DNA from: Bradyrhizobium sp. B097
GTDB taxonomy: Bacteria > Pseudomonadota > Alphaproteobacteria > Rhizobiales > Xanthobacteraceae
Assembly: GCF_038957035.1 (NCBI RefSeq)
Contig: NZ_CP152412.1
Location: 1,980,501 to 2,044,500 of the forward strand
Direction: 5' to 3'
DNA: 64,000 nucleotides
Position numbers and translations under genes: made by a program. Below the pieces are notes generated by a model. That model was not told the origin of the DNA, searched no databases, and saw only the letters and a list, made by a program, of their open reading frames with translations. Shown one piece after another: positions 16,225-23,490 of this stretch. Position 1 is the first letter of the stretch, and each line of letters begins with the position of its first letter.

Positions 16225-16944
16225 CTACGGCATGTGGTGGCCGGCGGCCTGTCCGCCGTCGACGTGGAGCACTTCTCCGGTGACGAATCCCGCGCCATCG
16301 AGGTAGAGCACGGCGCCAACGATGTCGGAGATCTCTCCCATCCTGCCAACCGGGTGGAGCGCGGCCAGCGCTTGATGCGCTTCCGCCGGGTGCATCGGGG
16401 TCTTGATGATTCCGGGCGACACCGCGTTGACGCGGATTCCGCTCCTTGCATATTCGATGGCGAGCGCGCGGGTTGCGGCGTTCAGGGCGCCCTTGGTCAG
16501 CGAGGCGAGGGCGGCGGGAACGCTGCTCATCGGCTGGTCGACGAGACTGGTCGTGATGGTGACGACGTGGCCGTGGCCCTGCTTGCTCATCAGCTCCAGC
16601 GCGCGCCGGGTCATGTGGAAGAAGCCGGTCACGTTGGTCGAGATGTAGCTGGCGTAGTCATCCTGCGTATAGGCGGTGAATGGTTTCGCCATGAAGATGC
16701 CGGCGTTGTTGACCAGCGTGTCGACGCGGCCGAAACGCTCCAGCGCCGCCTTGAACACGTGCTCCGCCGTCTCAGTAGCGCCGACGTCGCCCGCCACCGT
16801 GACGATATCCGCATCGGCGACCGGCTTGATCGCGCGCGACGTCGCAACGACCCGGCAGTTTCGATCCCTGAAGGCCTGAACGATACCGGCGCCGATCCCT
16901 TGCGATGCGCCGGTGACGACTGCCACTTTCCGCTCTGTGCTCAT
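16225..16944 (-). CDS. SDR-family protein lacking the catalytic Tyr
   Basis: This 239-residue Rossmann-fold protein has the cofactor motif TGASQGIGAG at 11-20, NNAG near 90 and the C-terminal GEVLHVDGG typical of classical SDRs. The active-site Ser region is present (TITTSLVD), but where YxxxK is expected the sequence reads ASLTK, so the catalytic Tyr is Ala while the Lys is kept. It is therefore either a non-canonical reductase using another acid or a binding protein. It starts 20 nt after the acyl-CoA dehydrogenase-like gene and is probably co-transcribed with it. The substrate is unknown. Confidence 0.85.
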   Translation of the reverse strand: MSTERKVAVVTGASQGIGAGIVQAFRDRNCRVVATSRAIKPVADADIVTVAGDVGATETAEHVFKAALERFGRVDTLVNNAGIFMAKPFTAYTQDDYASYISTNVTGFFHMTRRALELMSKQGHGHVVTITTSLVDQPMSSVPAALASLTKGALNAATRALAIEYARSGIRVNAVSPGIIKTPMHPAEAHQALAALHPVGRMGEISDIVGAVLYLDGAGFVTGEVLHVDGGQAAGHHMP

Positions 16945-16964
16945 GATTGCACTCCTTTTTCGCG

Positions 16965-18209
16965 CTACGCTGCGCCGCTTGCGGCGAGCGGGATGTAGTC
17001 GCGGCTCTTGAACATCGTGTGCAGTTGCCGCCGCCGGATGCCGAGATTGCCGCCGTCGAAGATCGGCAGCGCGAGCGCGTCCTGCAGCAGGCCGCCGAAT
17101 GGCGCTTCATGATCGTAGCTGTCGATCCCGACCACCCGCATCAGATCGGTGATGACCCGCACGGCGGCCTCGGAGCCGAAGATCTTGGCCTGCACGGCCA
17201 GCTCCTCGGCCGCCGGCGACTGCGTGTCCAGGGCATGGCAGGCGCGCCAGCTGAGACTGCGCGCCGCTTCGATCGTGGTCTTGGCATCGGCGAGCGCGTA
17301 TCCGACCGCCTGATGCTCGATGATGGGATGAACGCCGCCGCGCTTCTCGCTGCGGGCAAAATCCAGCGCGAACGCGAAGGCTGAGCGCATCAGCGCGACG
17401 CCGAAGATTCCGACCAGCGCGGCGGTCCCGGTGAATGCGGCCGCGGTCAGCGCCAGGCCGGCACCTTGCTGCCCGAGCAGATTGTGGTGCGGCGCCGCGA
17501 CGTTCTGCAAGCCAAACTGCGGGACGAGGTGGGCGCGATGACCGATGCTGTCGATCGCGCGTTCGAGCACAAGGCCGGTCACCGGTCCTTGCACGGCAAT
17601 GATCGAGATCGCCGCATCGGGTGCCGCTGCCGGATCGGTGCGGCACACGACGGTCAGAAGATCGGCGCCCTCGCGATTCCAGCCGGTCGCCGAGGACACC
17701 CACTTCTTGCGGCCGTTGATCAGCCAATTGTCGCCCTCGCGCCGCGCGGTGGTGCGGACGCCCTCGCCGGGCGGCGGCGAGGCGGCGTTGGCGCTGCCGC
17801 CCGGCTCGCTCGAGCAGAAGGCGGCGAGCGGCGCGCCGGTGGTCTTCAGGAACGGCGCGAGCAGCCGTTGACACTGCTCCGGCGTGCCGCCGAGCAGCAG
17901 CGGCAGCAGGCCGAGCACGCTGCCGAGCATGGTGAGCGTCACGCTGGGGTTCACGCTGTAGAATTCCTCGGCGAGGATCGCCATGTCGATCATCCCGGCA
18001 TTGTCTCCGCCCGCCGGCGCCGGAATGCATTTGCGTAAGTAACCGGCCGCCACCATCGCCTCATAGGTCGGCTTGGTCGCGAGAAAGCGTTGCTCGGGCG
18101 TCGCCAGCTTTTCGGCGGCCCTGGCCTCGGCCAGCACCTCCCTGGCAAACATACGGGAGGCGAGCTGCAGCTCGCGCTGCTGTGCCGTGAGCGTGAAATC
18201 GATCGCCAT
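16965..18209 (-). CDS. Acyl-CoA dehydrogenase-family flavoprotein
   Basis: I start at ATG 18209 (MAIDFTL), giving 414 residues; the open frame upstream is non-coding. The order is a helical N-domain (1-120), a middle beta domain with AFCSSEPGGSANA near 130 and WLINGRKKWVSSA near 165, then the C-terminal helical bundle. The segment that carries the catalytic Glu of chain-length acyl-CoA dehydrogenases (YEGT) reads FDGGNLGIRRRQ here, an Asp. The overall sequence is closer to flavin monooxygenase-like members (DszC/SfnB style) than to beta-oxidation enzymes. It lies with an SDR gene under an adjacent AraC regulator. Confidence 0.85.
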   Translation of the reverse strand: MAIDFTLTAQQRELQLASRMFAREVLAEARAAEKLATPEQRFLATKPTYEAMVAAGYLRKCIPAPAGGDNAGMIDMAILAEEFYSVNPSVTLTMLGSVLGLLPLLLGGTPEQCQRLLAPFLKTTGAPLAAFCSSEPGGSANAASPPPGEGVRTTARREGDNWLINGRKKWVSSATGWNREGADLLTVVCRTDPAAAPDAAISIIAVQGPVTGLVLERAIDSIGHRAHLVPQFGLQNVAAPHHNLLGQQGAGLALTAAAFTGTAALVGIFGVALMRSAFAFALDFARSEKRGGVHPIIEHQAVGYALADAKTTIEAARSLSWRACHALDTQSPAAEELAVQAKIFGSEAAVRVITDLMRVVGIDSYDHEAPFGGLLQDALALPIFDGGNLGIRRRQLHTMFKSRDYIPLAASGAA

Positions 18210-18322
18210 GCCAATGCCCTCCGTGTCGGCGGTTCGGGCTATGGCTATCGCGGCGTGGTGGGGAAATCTTGGACGGCAGTGCCCGATTTCTTGGCGCGGA
18301 GTGAACCCAATCTCGCCGCGCT

Positions 18323-19258
18323 TCAGTGCGCGGCGGTGCGGCGGAACTCGCGCGGGGCGAGGCCATTGTGGCGCTTGAACAGGCGGTTGAAATGCGAGAT
18401 GTCGCGGAAGCCCGCGGCAAAGGCGATCTCGGCAATGGTCTTGTGCGCTGAGGTGCGATCGAGCAGGGCGCGCGTGCACGCGGTGATCCGCTGTTCGTTG
18501 AGGTGTTCGCCCACCGAGCGGCCGGTGCTCGCAAACAGGCGATGCACGTAACGCTCGGAGCAGCGGAATTTTGTGGCCAGCGCCGGCGCGCCGAGCTCGG
18601 GGTCGTCGCTGTGCCGGGCGATATGGTCAAGCATGACAGACAGCAGCACCGGCGTATGCACGCGCTCCGCCGGCATGTCGGCGAGGATAGCGGGTGCGTG
18701 CGCGATCAGCTCGGCGATATGCGTGCCCAGCATCGTCGAGGTCGTTGCGATGCGACCGCCGCTCAAGCAGAGCTCGGCGTAGCTCGCCAGCGTCCGCGAC
18801 AGCGCGCGGCCGGTTTCGGTCGCAGACAGGCCGAGCCGCGGGCGATCGAACAGCGTGTCCGGCAACAGGCGCCGCGGCACGGCAAAGCAGAACAGCTTGA
18901 AGTGATGCCGGTGGGCGATCTCGAACGGCTGCGTCGTATCGGCAAGCGCGAGATCGCCGGGGGCGCTGATCTGCTCGTGGCCATGCTGCAAGGTGCGTCC
19001 GAGCCCTTCGAGCTGGAGGTTGACGAAGCAGAGGTCGTCGGTGCTCGCAGCGATGTGCGAGGCGAGCCGGTGCACGATGTGTCCGCTGGCCGTGACCCGT
19101 GATATCTGCAGCGGCGCGGCGTCGACCTTGCAGATCGCGCCGGCGAACGATTCCTCGGCGATCCGGCGCGGCTCCAGTCGCACGAAGGCAGCTGCGAGGT
19201 CGTCGGCCCAGCTGCCGAAGGGCTGATCCGGACGGGCCGGCCTGGTCGACCATTCCAT
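18323..19258 (-). CDS. AraC-family regulator (FeaR-like ligand domain)
   Basis: This 311-residue regulator has an N-terminal AraC-binding-like domain (about 20-190) and a C-terminal double helix-turn-helix (about 205-305). The latter contains LATKFRCSERYVHRLFA and IAEIAFAAGFRDISHFNRLFKRHNGLAPREFR. The N-domain resembles the family of activators that includes FeaR. It is immediately upstream of, and in the same direction as, the acyl-CoA-dehydrogenase/SDR pair with a 113-nt spacer, so it is the likely regulator of that pair. Confidence 0.9.
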   Translation of the reverse strand: MEWSTRPARPDQPFGSWADDLAAAFVRLEPRRIAEESFAGAICKVDAAPLQISRVTASGHIVHRLASHIAASTDDLCFVNLQLEGLGRTLQHGHEQISAPGDLALADTTQPFEIAHRHHFKLFCFAVPRRLLPDTLFDRPRLGLSATETGRALSRTLASYAELCLSGGRIATTSTMLGTHIAELIAHAPAILADMPAERVHTPVLLSVMLDHIARHSDDPELGAPALATKFRCSERYVHRLFASTGRSVGEHLNEQRITACTRALLDRTSAHKTIAEIAFAAGFRDISHFNRLFKRHNGLAPREFRRTAAH

Positions 19259-19393
19259 GTGCGCCTCGAATAGACCGTCACTGCGAAGGGCCCAGCGAGG
19301 CGAAAGATATCGCCGGCCAAACCGGCGGTCAAATTCCGCCGGCGGCCCGTTTTCCCTGCAGAGAGTGGCGCGTGCATGCAGAGGACGACGGCC

Positions 19394-20167
19394 TCACTTC
19401 GTGGTGTAGCCGCCATTGACCAAAATGGTCTGCCCGGTCATCCACCAGCCATCCGACACCAGGAGGCGAATCCAGGGCACGATATCCTTGATGTCGGTAA
19501 GACCGGTCTTCGAGAAACCGGACAGCGCCGCTGCCGATTTGTGATAGGCGACCGCATCGGTGCCTTCGGCCGGATAGAAGAACGGCGTGTCCATCGGGCC
19601 GGGGCCGATCGCGGTGACCGAGATGCCGCGCGCGCCGAACTCCTTCGAGGCCGCGCGGGTGAAATGCTCGACCGGCGCCTTGGTGCCGGCATAGGCGGCA
19701 TAGAACGGCGTGTAGGCGCCGAGCAGCGACGTCACCAGGGTGCAGATCTTGCCGTTGTCGTTCAGATGGCGGCCGGCTTCCTTGAGGAAGAAGAACGCCG
19801 ATTTGGCGTTGACCGCGCTCATCGCGTCGTATTCGGCCTCCGAGATCTCGACCATCGGTTTCTTCAGCACCTTGCCGACGGTGTTGATCGCGATGTCGGG
19901 ACGGCCGATCGCAGCGACGGCGTCAGTGAACAGCTTCTCCATCGCGCCCGATGTCGTGAGGTTGGCCTGGAACGCGACCGCGTTGGCGCCGGCAGCCTTG
20001 ATCGCGGCGACGGTCGCTTCGGCGTCGGCCTTGGTCGCGGCGCTGTTGTAGTGGATCGCGATCGCCTTCGCGCCGTGGGCCGCAAGATCGCGCGCGATCA
20101 GGCCGCCGAGGTTCTTCGCGCCGCCGGCGATGATGACGGTCTTGTCCTTGATGCTGTGGTCGGTCAT
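19394..20167 (-). CDS. SDR-family oxidoreductase
   Basis: This 257-residue short-chain dehydrogenase/reductase has the cofactor loop GGAKNLGG at 15-22. NTVGK appears where NNAG is usual, with a Ser in VTSLLG and the catalytic YAGTK (about 157-161). The insert around 190-215 (FFYPAEGTDAVAYHK) forms the substrate lid. It is probably an NAD(P)-dependent reductase of a small ketone or aldehyde. A LysR regulator is divergently transcribed 138 nt away, and such pairs usually regulate one another. Confidence 0.9.
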   Translation of the reverse strand: MTDHSIKDKTVIIAGGAKNLGGLIARDLAAHGAKAIAIHYNSAATKADAEATVAAIKAAGANAVAFQANLTTSGAMEKLFTDAVAAIGRPDIAINTVGKVLKKPMVEISEAEYDAMSAVNAKSAFFFLKEAGRHLNDNGKICTLVTSLLGAYTPFYAAYAGTKAPVEHFTRAASKEFGARGISVTAIGPGPMDTPFFYPAEGTDAVAYHKSAAALSGFSKTGLTDIKDIVPWIRLLVSDGWWMTGQTILVNGGYTTK

Positions 20168-20305
20168 GACGTTCGCCTCTCCGGATCGTGCGGCTGCGCC
20201 TTGCGGCCGCTCTCAGGGAAGCAACGATATCGTCTAGGATTTCCCGATAAAGCCGTGCATTCTGACGTCACTTGTCAGGAACGGCGAACAATCGGGGCGC
20301 TAATC

Positions 20306-21214
20306 GTGGACCGCATCGATCTCTTCCGCATCTTCGCCCGCGTCGTCGAGTGCGCGAGCTTTACGCGGGCGGCCGACACGCTCGGGCTGCCGCGCTCGTC
20401 GGTCTCGTCGGCTGTCGCCGAGCTCGAGCAGCGCATCGGCGCCCGGCTGCTGCACCGGACAACGCGAAAAGTGTCGCCCACCCATGATGGTGCGGCGTTC
20501 TATGAACGCTGCCTGCGCGTCGTCGCCGATGTCGAGGAGGCCGAGAGCCTGTTCCGCCATGCCGCCGCCGAACCGTCGGGCCGGCTCAGGGTCGACGTGC
20601 CCGGGCGGATCGGACGCCTGATCATCGCGCCGGCGCTGCCTGCTTTCCTCGATCGCTATCCGCAGATCGACATCGATCTCGGCATCACCGATCGTGCCAT
20701 CAACCTGATCGCGGACTCCGCCGATTGCGTGGTGCGCGTCGGCCCGCTCGGCGATTCCGGTTTGATCGCGCGGCCGCTCGGCAATCTCGTGCTGATCAAT
20801 GTCGCGAGCGCGGCATATCTCGCGCGCCACGGCACGCCGCAGACGCCGGATGATCTTCCAGCGCATTGGGCGGTCAATTACGCGTCGCCATCCACCGGCC
20901 GCATCGAGGAGTGGGAATGGTCCGAGCAGGGCGCGTCGCGGACCATTGCGATGCGTGGCCGCGTCACCGTCAACAGCGCCGAAGCCTATATCGCCTGCTG
21001 CCTTGCCGGCCTCGGGCTGATCCAGATTCCCGCCTACGACGTGAAGCGGCATCTCGATGCCGGAGAACTCATTGAGCTGATGCCGCAGCACCGCGCGGCG
21101 CCGATGCCGATGACCTTGCTCTATCCGCACCGCCAGCATCTGTCGCGGCGGCTGCAGGTGTTTGCCGATTGGCTGACGGCACTGCTGAAAGAGCAGCTGC
21201 TTGCCGCGGGCTAG
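20306..21214 (+). CDS. LysR-family transcriptional regulator
   Basis: I choose GTG 20306 (302 residues, starting VDRIDLFRIF). The much longer open frame upstream is antisense to the SDR gene. The winged helix-turn-helix covers 1-60 (SFTRAADTLGLPRSSVSSAVAELE), and the co-inducer domain is of the CrgA/AaeR type (GRLRVDVPGRIGR near 93; YIACCLAGLGLIQIP near 225). It diverges from the SDR gene at 19394-20167 and probably controls it. The predicted intergenic promoter region is 20168-20305. Confidence 0.9.
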   Translation: MDRIDLFRIFARVVECASFTRAADTLGLPRSSVSSAVAELEQRIGARLLHRTTRKVSPTHDGAAFYERCLRVVADVEEAESLFRHAAAEPSGRLRVDVPGRIGRLIIAPALPAFLDRYPQIDIDLGITDRAINLIADSADCVVRVGPLGDSGLIARPLGNLVLINVASAAYLARHGTPQTPDDLPAHWAVNYASPSTGRIEEWEWSEQGASRTIAMRGRVTVNSAEAYIACCLAGLGLIQIPAYDVKRHLDAGELIELMPQHRAAPMPMTLLYPHRQHLSRRLQVFADWLTALLKEQLLAAG

Positions 21215-21251
21215 AACTTGAGCCTGATGCGGGCCCGAGAGCCGCGCGGCA

Positions 21252-21404
21252 TCATCGCCTGCTGTTGCCGGCGCGTGTCGAGGCCGTCCTTGTCGCGCGC
21301 TTCACCTCGGCCTTGGGTTTGAAAAACAGGCCGGGCATCACCGAGACCAGTCCGAAGGTCATTCCGAGGAATGCCAGGAACGTATCGAGATAATTGATCT
21401 CCAT
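21252..21404 (-). CDS. Small single-span membrane protein, hypothetical
   Basis: This 50-residue ORF (MEINYLDTF start) has GGAG 9 nt upstream. One hydrophobic segment (about 7-27, FLAFLGMTFGLVSVMPGLFF) is followed by a basic tail rich in Arg, Lys and Thr. Longer starts exist upstream in frame but have poorer ribosome sites. Two CGGTACA direct repeats lie upstream at 21475-21493. I do not recognise a family. It may be a real small membrane protein. Confidence 0.4.
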   Translation of the reverse strand: MEINYLDTFLAFLGMTFGLVSVMPGLFFKPKAEVKRATRTASTRAGNSRR

Positions 21405-21522
21405 TTCAGTTGTCTCCATTCGGCCTGCACCGGGCTGCCCCGGTGCAATGCGTTCGTTGAACCTAGATATGGTCCGGTACATTGCTCGGTACAATAGAAA
21501 CATTGATCTCGGAGCAATACTT

Positions 21523-22011
21523 TCAATGCTCCGCGTCTAGGCAGCGATCCGGGCCCTTCTGAAGCGCGTCCGCGTTCCGCTGCTCGATGGCCTTGACGGA
21601 GTTTTCGAACGCCTTCTCCAGGACGCTTCTGCCGATCGACCCGAGCACGAGACCGAGGACCCATCCTTTGAGATTCTTGCCGTCGCGCACCACGACCACG
21701 TCAATGTCGGTCGTGCCATCGGACCGCCGCGCGAAGTTGTAGATGTGGCCCGACTTGCCGCCCCACACATTGGAGTCGGTCGTCGTCAGGACGACATGGT
21801 CGAGGTCGGACCAGTCGTAGTGCAAACGTTCCCAGATGCCGTTCGAGCCCTCGGTCACATCCGCCTGCGTAGGGCCGCGATCATGCACCTTGAGATAGGC
21901 GTCGGCGCTGTTGCCGAACAGTTTGGAACGGCCCGGCCCGAAGTCGATGAGGCCGGCGACGTACTGCTCGGGCGTCAACCTGGTCGTCCGATGAAGGTGG
22001 ATCGTGGACAT
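21523..22011 (-). CDS. SRPBCC-like protein, hypothetical
   Basis: I start at ATG 22011 (MSTIHLHRTT, 162 residues), which has AGGAG 6 nt upstream. The sequence has the alternating strand pattern of SRPBCC/polyketide-cyclase-like proteins, with HYDWSDLDHVVLTTTDSNVWGG near 67-88 and a C-terminal amphipathic helix (LGSIGRSVLEKAFENSVKAI). It has no signal peptide. The ligand is unknown. It is co-directional with the secreted protein upstream at 22058-22408. Confidence 0.7.
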   Translation of the reverse strand: MSTIHLHRTTRLTPEQYVAGLIDFGPGRSKLFGNSADAYLKVHDRGPTQADVTEGSNGIWERLHYDWSDLDHVVLTTTDSNVWGGKSGHIYNFARRSDGTTDIDVVVVRDGKNLKGWVLGLVLGSIGRSVLEKAFENSVKAIEQRNADALQKGPDRCLDAEH

Positions 22012-22057
22012 CTGTGGCTCCTGCACCTTTGTCGGAAGGCTCCGACCGCTGTGCCCA

Positions 22058-22408
22058 CTAGTTGGAGAGCGTGCCCGACTTGCGGACAGTCACGCTGTCG
22101 CCGTTCCGGCTGATCTCCACTGTGCCTGCCTGGTTCGGCGTCGAGAGCAGGGCACGCTGACCGGGCGCCAGCACCGACACGAAGCGGACGGGGGTTCCGG
22201 ACTCGCCCTGTGCGAGCGTGGTCACGACGCGATATCCGTCGGGCTCGACCGTGTAGTAGGCGACGCCGGATACGTCGCCGAGATGAATGCTTTGTGCCTC
22301 GATCGGCCTGAGCCCGCGCGCCTCTGCGGCCCCAAGCGAGGCGCCAAGTGAGGCGCCAAGTGAGGCGAGGGTGAACGCGGCGGCGAGAACTGTGCTGCGG
22401 ATCGACAT
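22058..22408 (-). CDS. Small secreted protein, hypothetical
   Basis: ATG 22408 (116 residues) has GGAGG 6 nt upstream and is followed directly by a signal peptide (about 1-31). The signal's hydrophobic core contains a threefold LGAS repeat encoded by near-identical 12-bp repeats at 22335-22370. The mature part is a small beta-rich domain (DVSGVAYYTVEPDGYRVVTTLA) without a recognised catalytic motif. It is divergent from a LysR gene, which may control it. Confidence 0.65.
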   Translation of the reverse strand: MSIRSTVLAAAFTLASLGASLGASLGAAEARGLRPIEAQSIHLGDVSGVAYYTVEPDGYRVVTTLAQGESGTPVRFVSVLAPGQRALLSTPNQAGTVEISRNGDSVTVRKSGTLSN

Positions 22409-22523
22409 GGGATCCTCCATTGGCTTGAGTGTCAGAACCTGGGCGGCGAGCGATGGCCCGTCTGCTCCCTTGCCGGAGGAGATGGTGAGGCTATGATCAT
22501 CGATCAAACAGATAGGATCGATA

Positions 22524-23456
22524 ATGGCCATCGATGCCGTCAATTTGGGTCGGATCGACCTGAATTTGCTTGTTCATCTCAATGCGCTGCTCACCGAACG
22601 GAGCGTGACCCGGGCGGCCGGCTCCGTCGGCATCGGTCAATCCGCGATGAGCCACAATCTCGCGCGCCTGCGCGAACTGTTCGATGATGAGCTGCTCACG
22701 CGAGGGGCCGATGGCATGCGCCTCACCCCCCGTGCGATGACCTTGCTCGATCCGGTGCGGACGGCGCTCGCACAGGTTGAGGCGGTGCTGCTGCGCGACC
22801 AGACCTTCGACCCGGCCACCGCGGTGCGGACGTTCAGGCTCGGCCTGTCCGACAGCATGGAAATCCTGATCGTGCCGCGCCTTCTGGCGCGCATGCGCGA
22901 GATCGCGCCGGGCATTCACCTGCGGCTTTACAATGTCGATACGTCCCGGCTGCTCGATGACCTCGACGCCGACGAAGTGGATCTCGCGCTCTCCTATGGG
23001 CCGATCCAGCAAGGACAATTGCATCACAAGCAGCGCGTGCTGTTCACCGAGAGCTTTCTTTGCATGTTCAATGCCGAGAAGACCGGTGTCACGCCGCCCA
23101 TCTCGCTCGAGGACTACGTCCGGCTTCCGCACGTGCTGACCAGCCTGCGGCCGGGGCGCAGCGTGCGCGGCTTCGTCGATGAAGCGCTCGAAGAGCTCGG
23201 CCTGCAGCGGTCCGTTGCGCTGACCACGCCGCGTTTCCTGACCGTGCCGTATCTGGTGGCGCAGGCGCCCGTGATCGTCACCATGGGCGAGCGGCTGGCG
23301 CGCCGCTTCGCCGCCGAACTCGGGCTCAGCCTCAGTCCGCCGCCGGTGAAGGTGAAGGACGTCACGGTGTCATTGCTGTGGCACGCGTCCTACCATCACG
23401 ACCCGGCCCATGTCTGGTTGCGGGACCAGCTGGTCAAACTGGTCGCCGAACTGTGA
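22524..23456 (+). CDS. LysR-family regulator (NodD/LinR-like)
   Basis: This 310-residue protein has an N-terminal winged helix (SVTRAAGSVGIGQSAMSHNLARLRELF, about 26-52) and a periplasmic-binding-like effector domain (from about 92). The DLNLLVHLNALL start and LTPRAM wing are typical of the NodD/aromatic-responsive branch of LysR. It diverges from the secreted protein gene at 22058-22408 across 115 nt. No adjacent enzyme is an obvious target. Confidence 0.9.
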   Translation: MAIDAVNLGRIDLNLLVHLNALLTERSVTRAAGSVGIGQSAMSHNLARLRELFDDELLTRGADGMRLTPRAMTLLDPVRTALAQVEAVLLRDQTFDPATAVRTFRLGLSDSMEILIVPRLLARMREIAPGIHLRLYNVDTSRLLDDLDADEVDLALSYGPIQQGQLHHKQRVLFTESFLCMFNAEKTGVTPPISLEDYVRLPHVLTSLRPGRSVRGFVDEALEELGLQRSVALTTPRFLTVPYLVAQAPVIVTMGERLARRFAAELGLSLSPPPVKVKDVTVSLLWHASYHHDPAHVWLRDQLVKLVAEL

Positions 23457-23490
23457 GCCGGCACGGCGGGCGCGCCTCGCGCCGGCCTCG

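Noticed and set aside
19376..20305. An N-terminal extension of about 310 codons on the LysR gene at 20306.
   Set aside because: The extension is antisense to the SDR gene and lacks any domain; the LysR homology begins exactly at GTG 20306.
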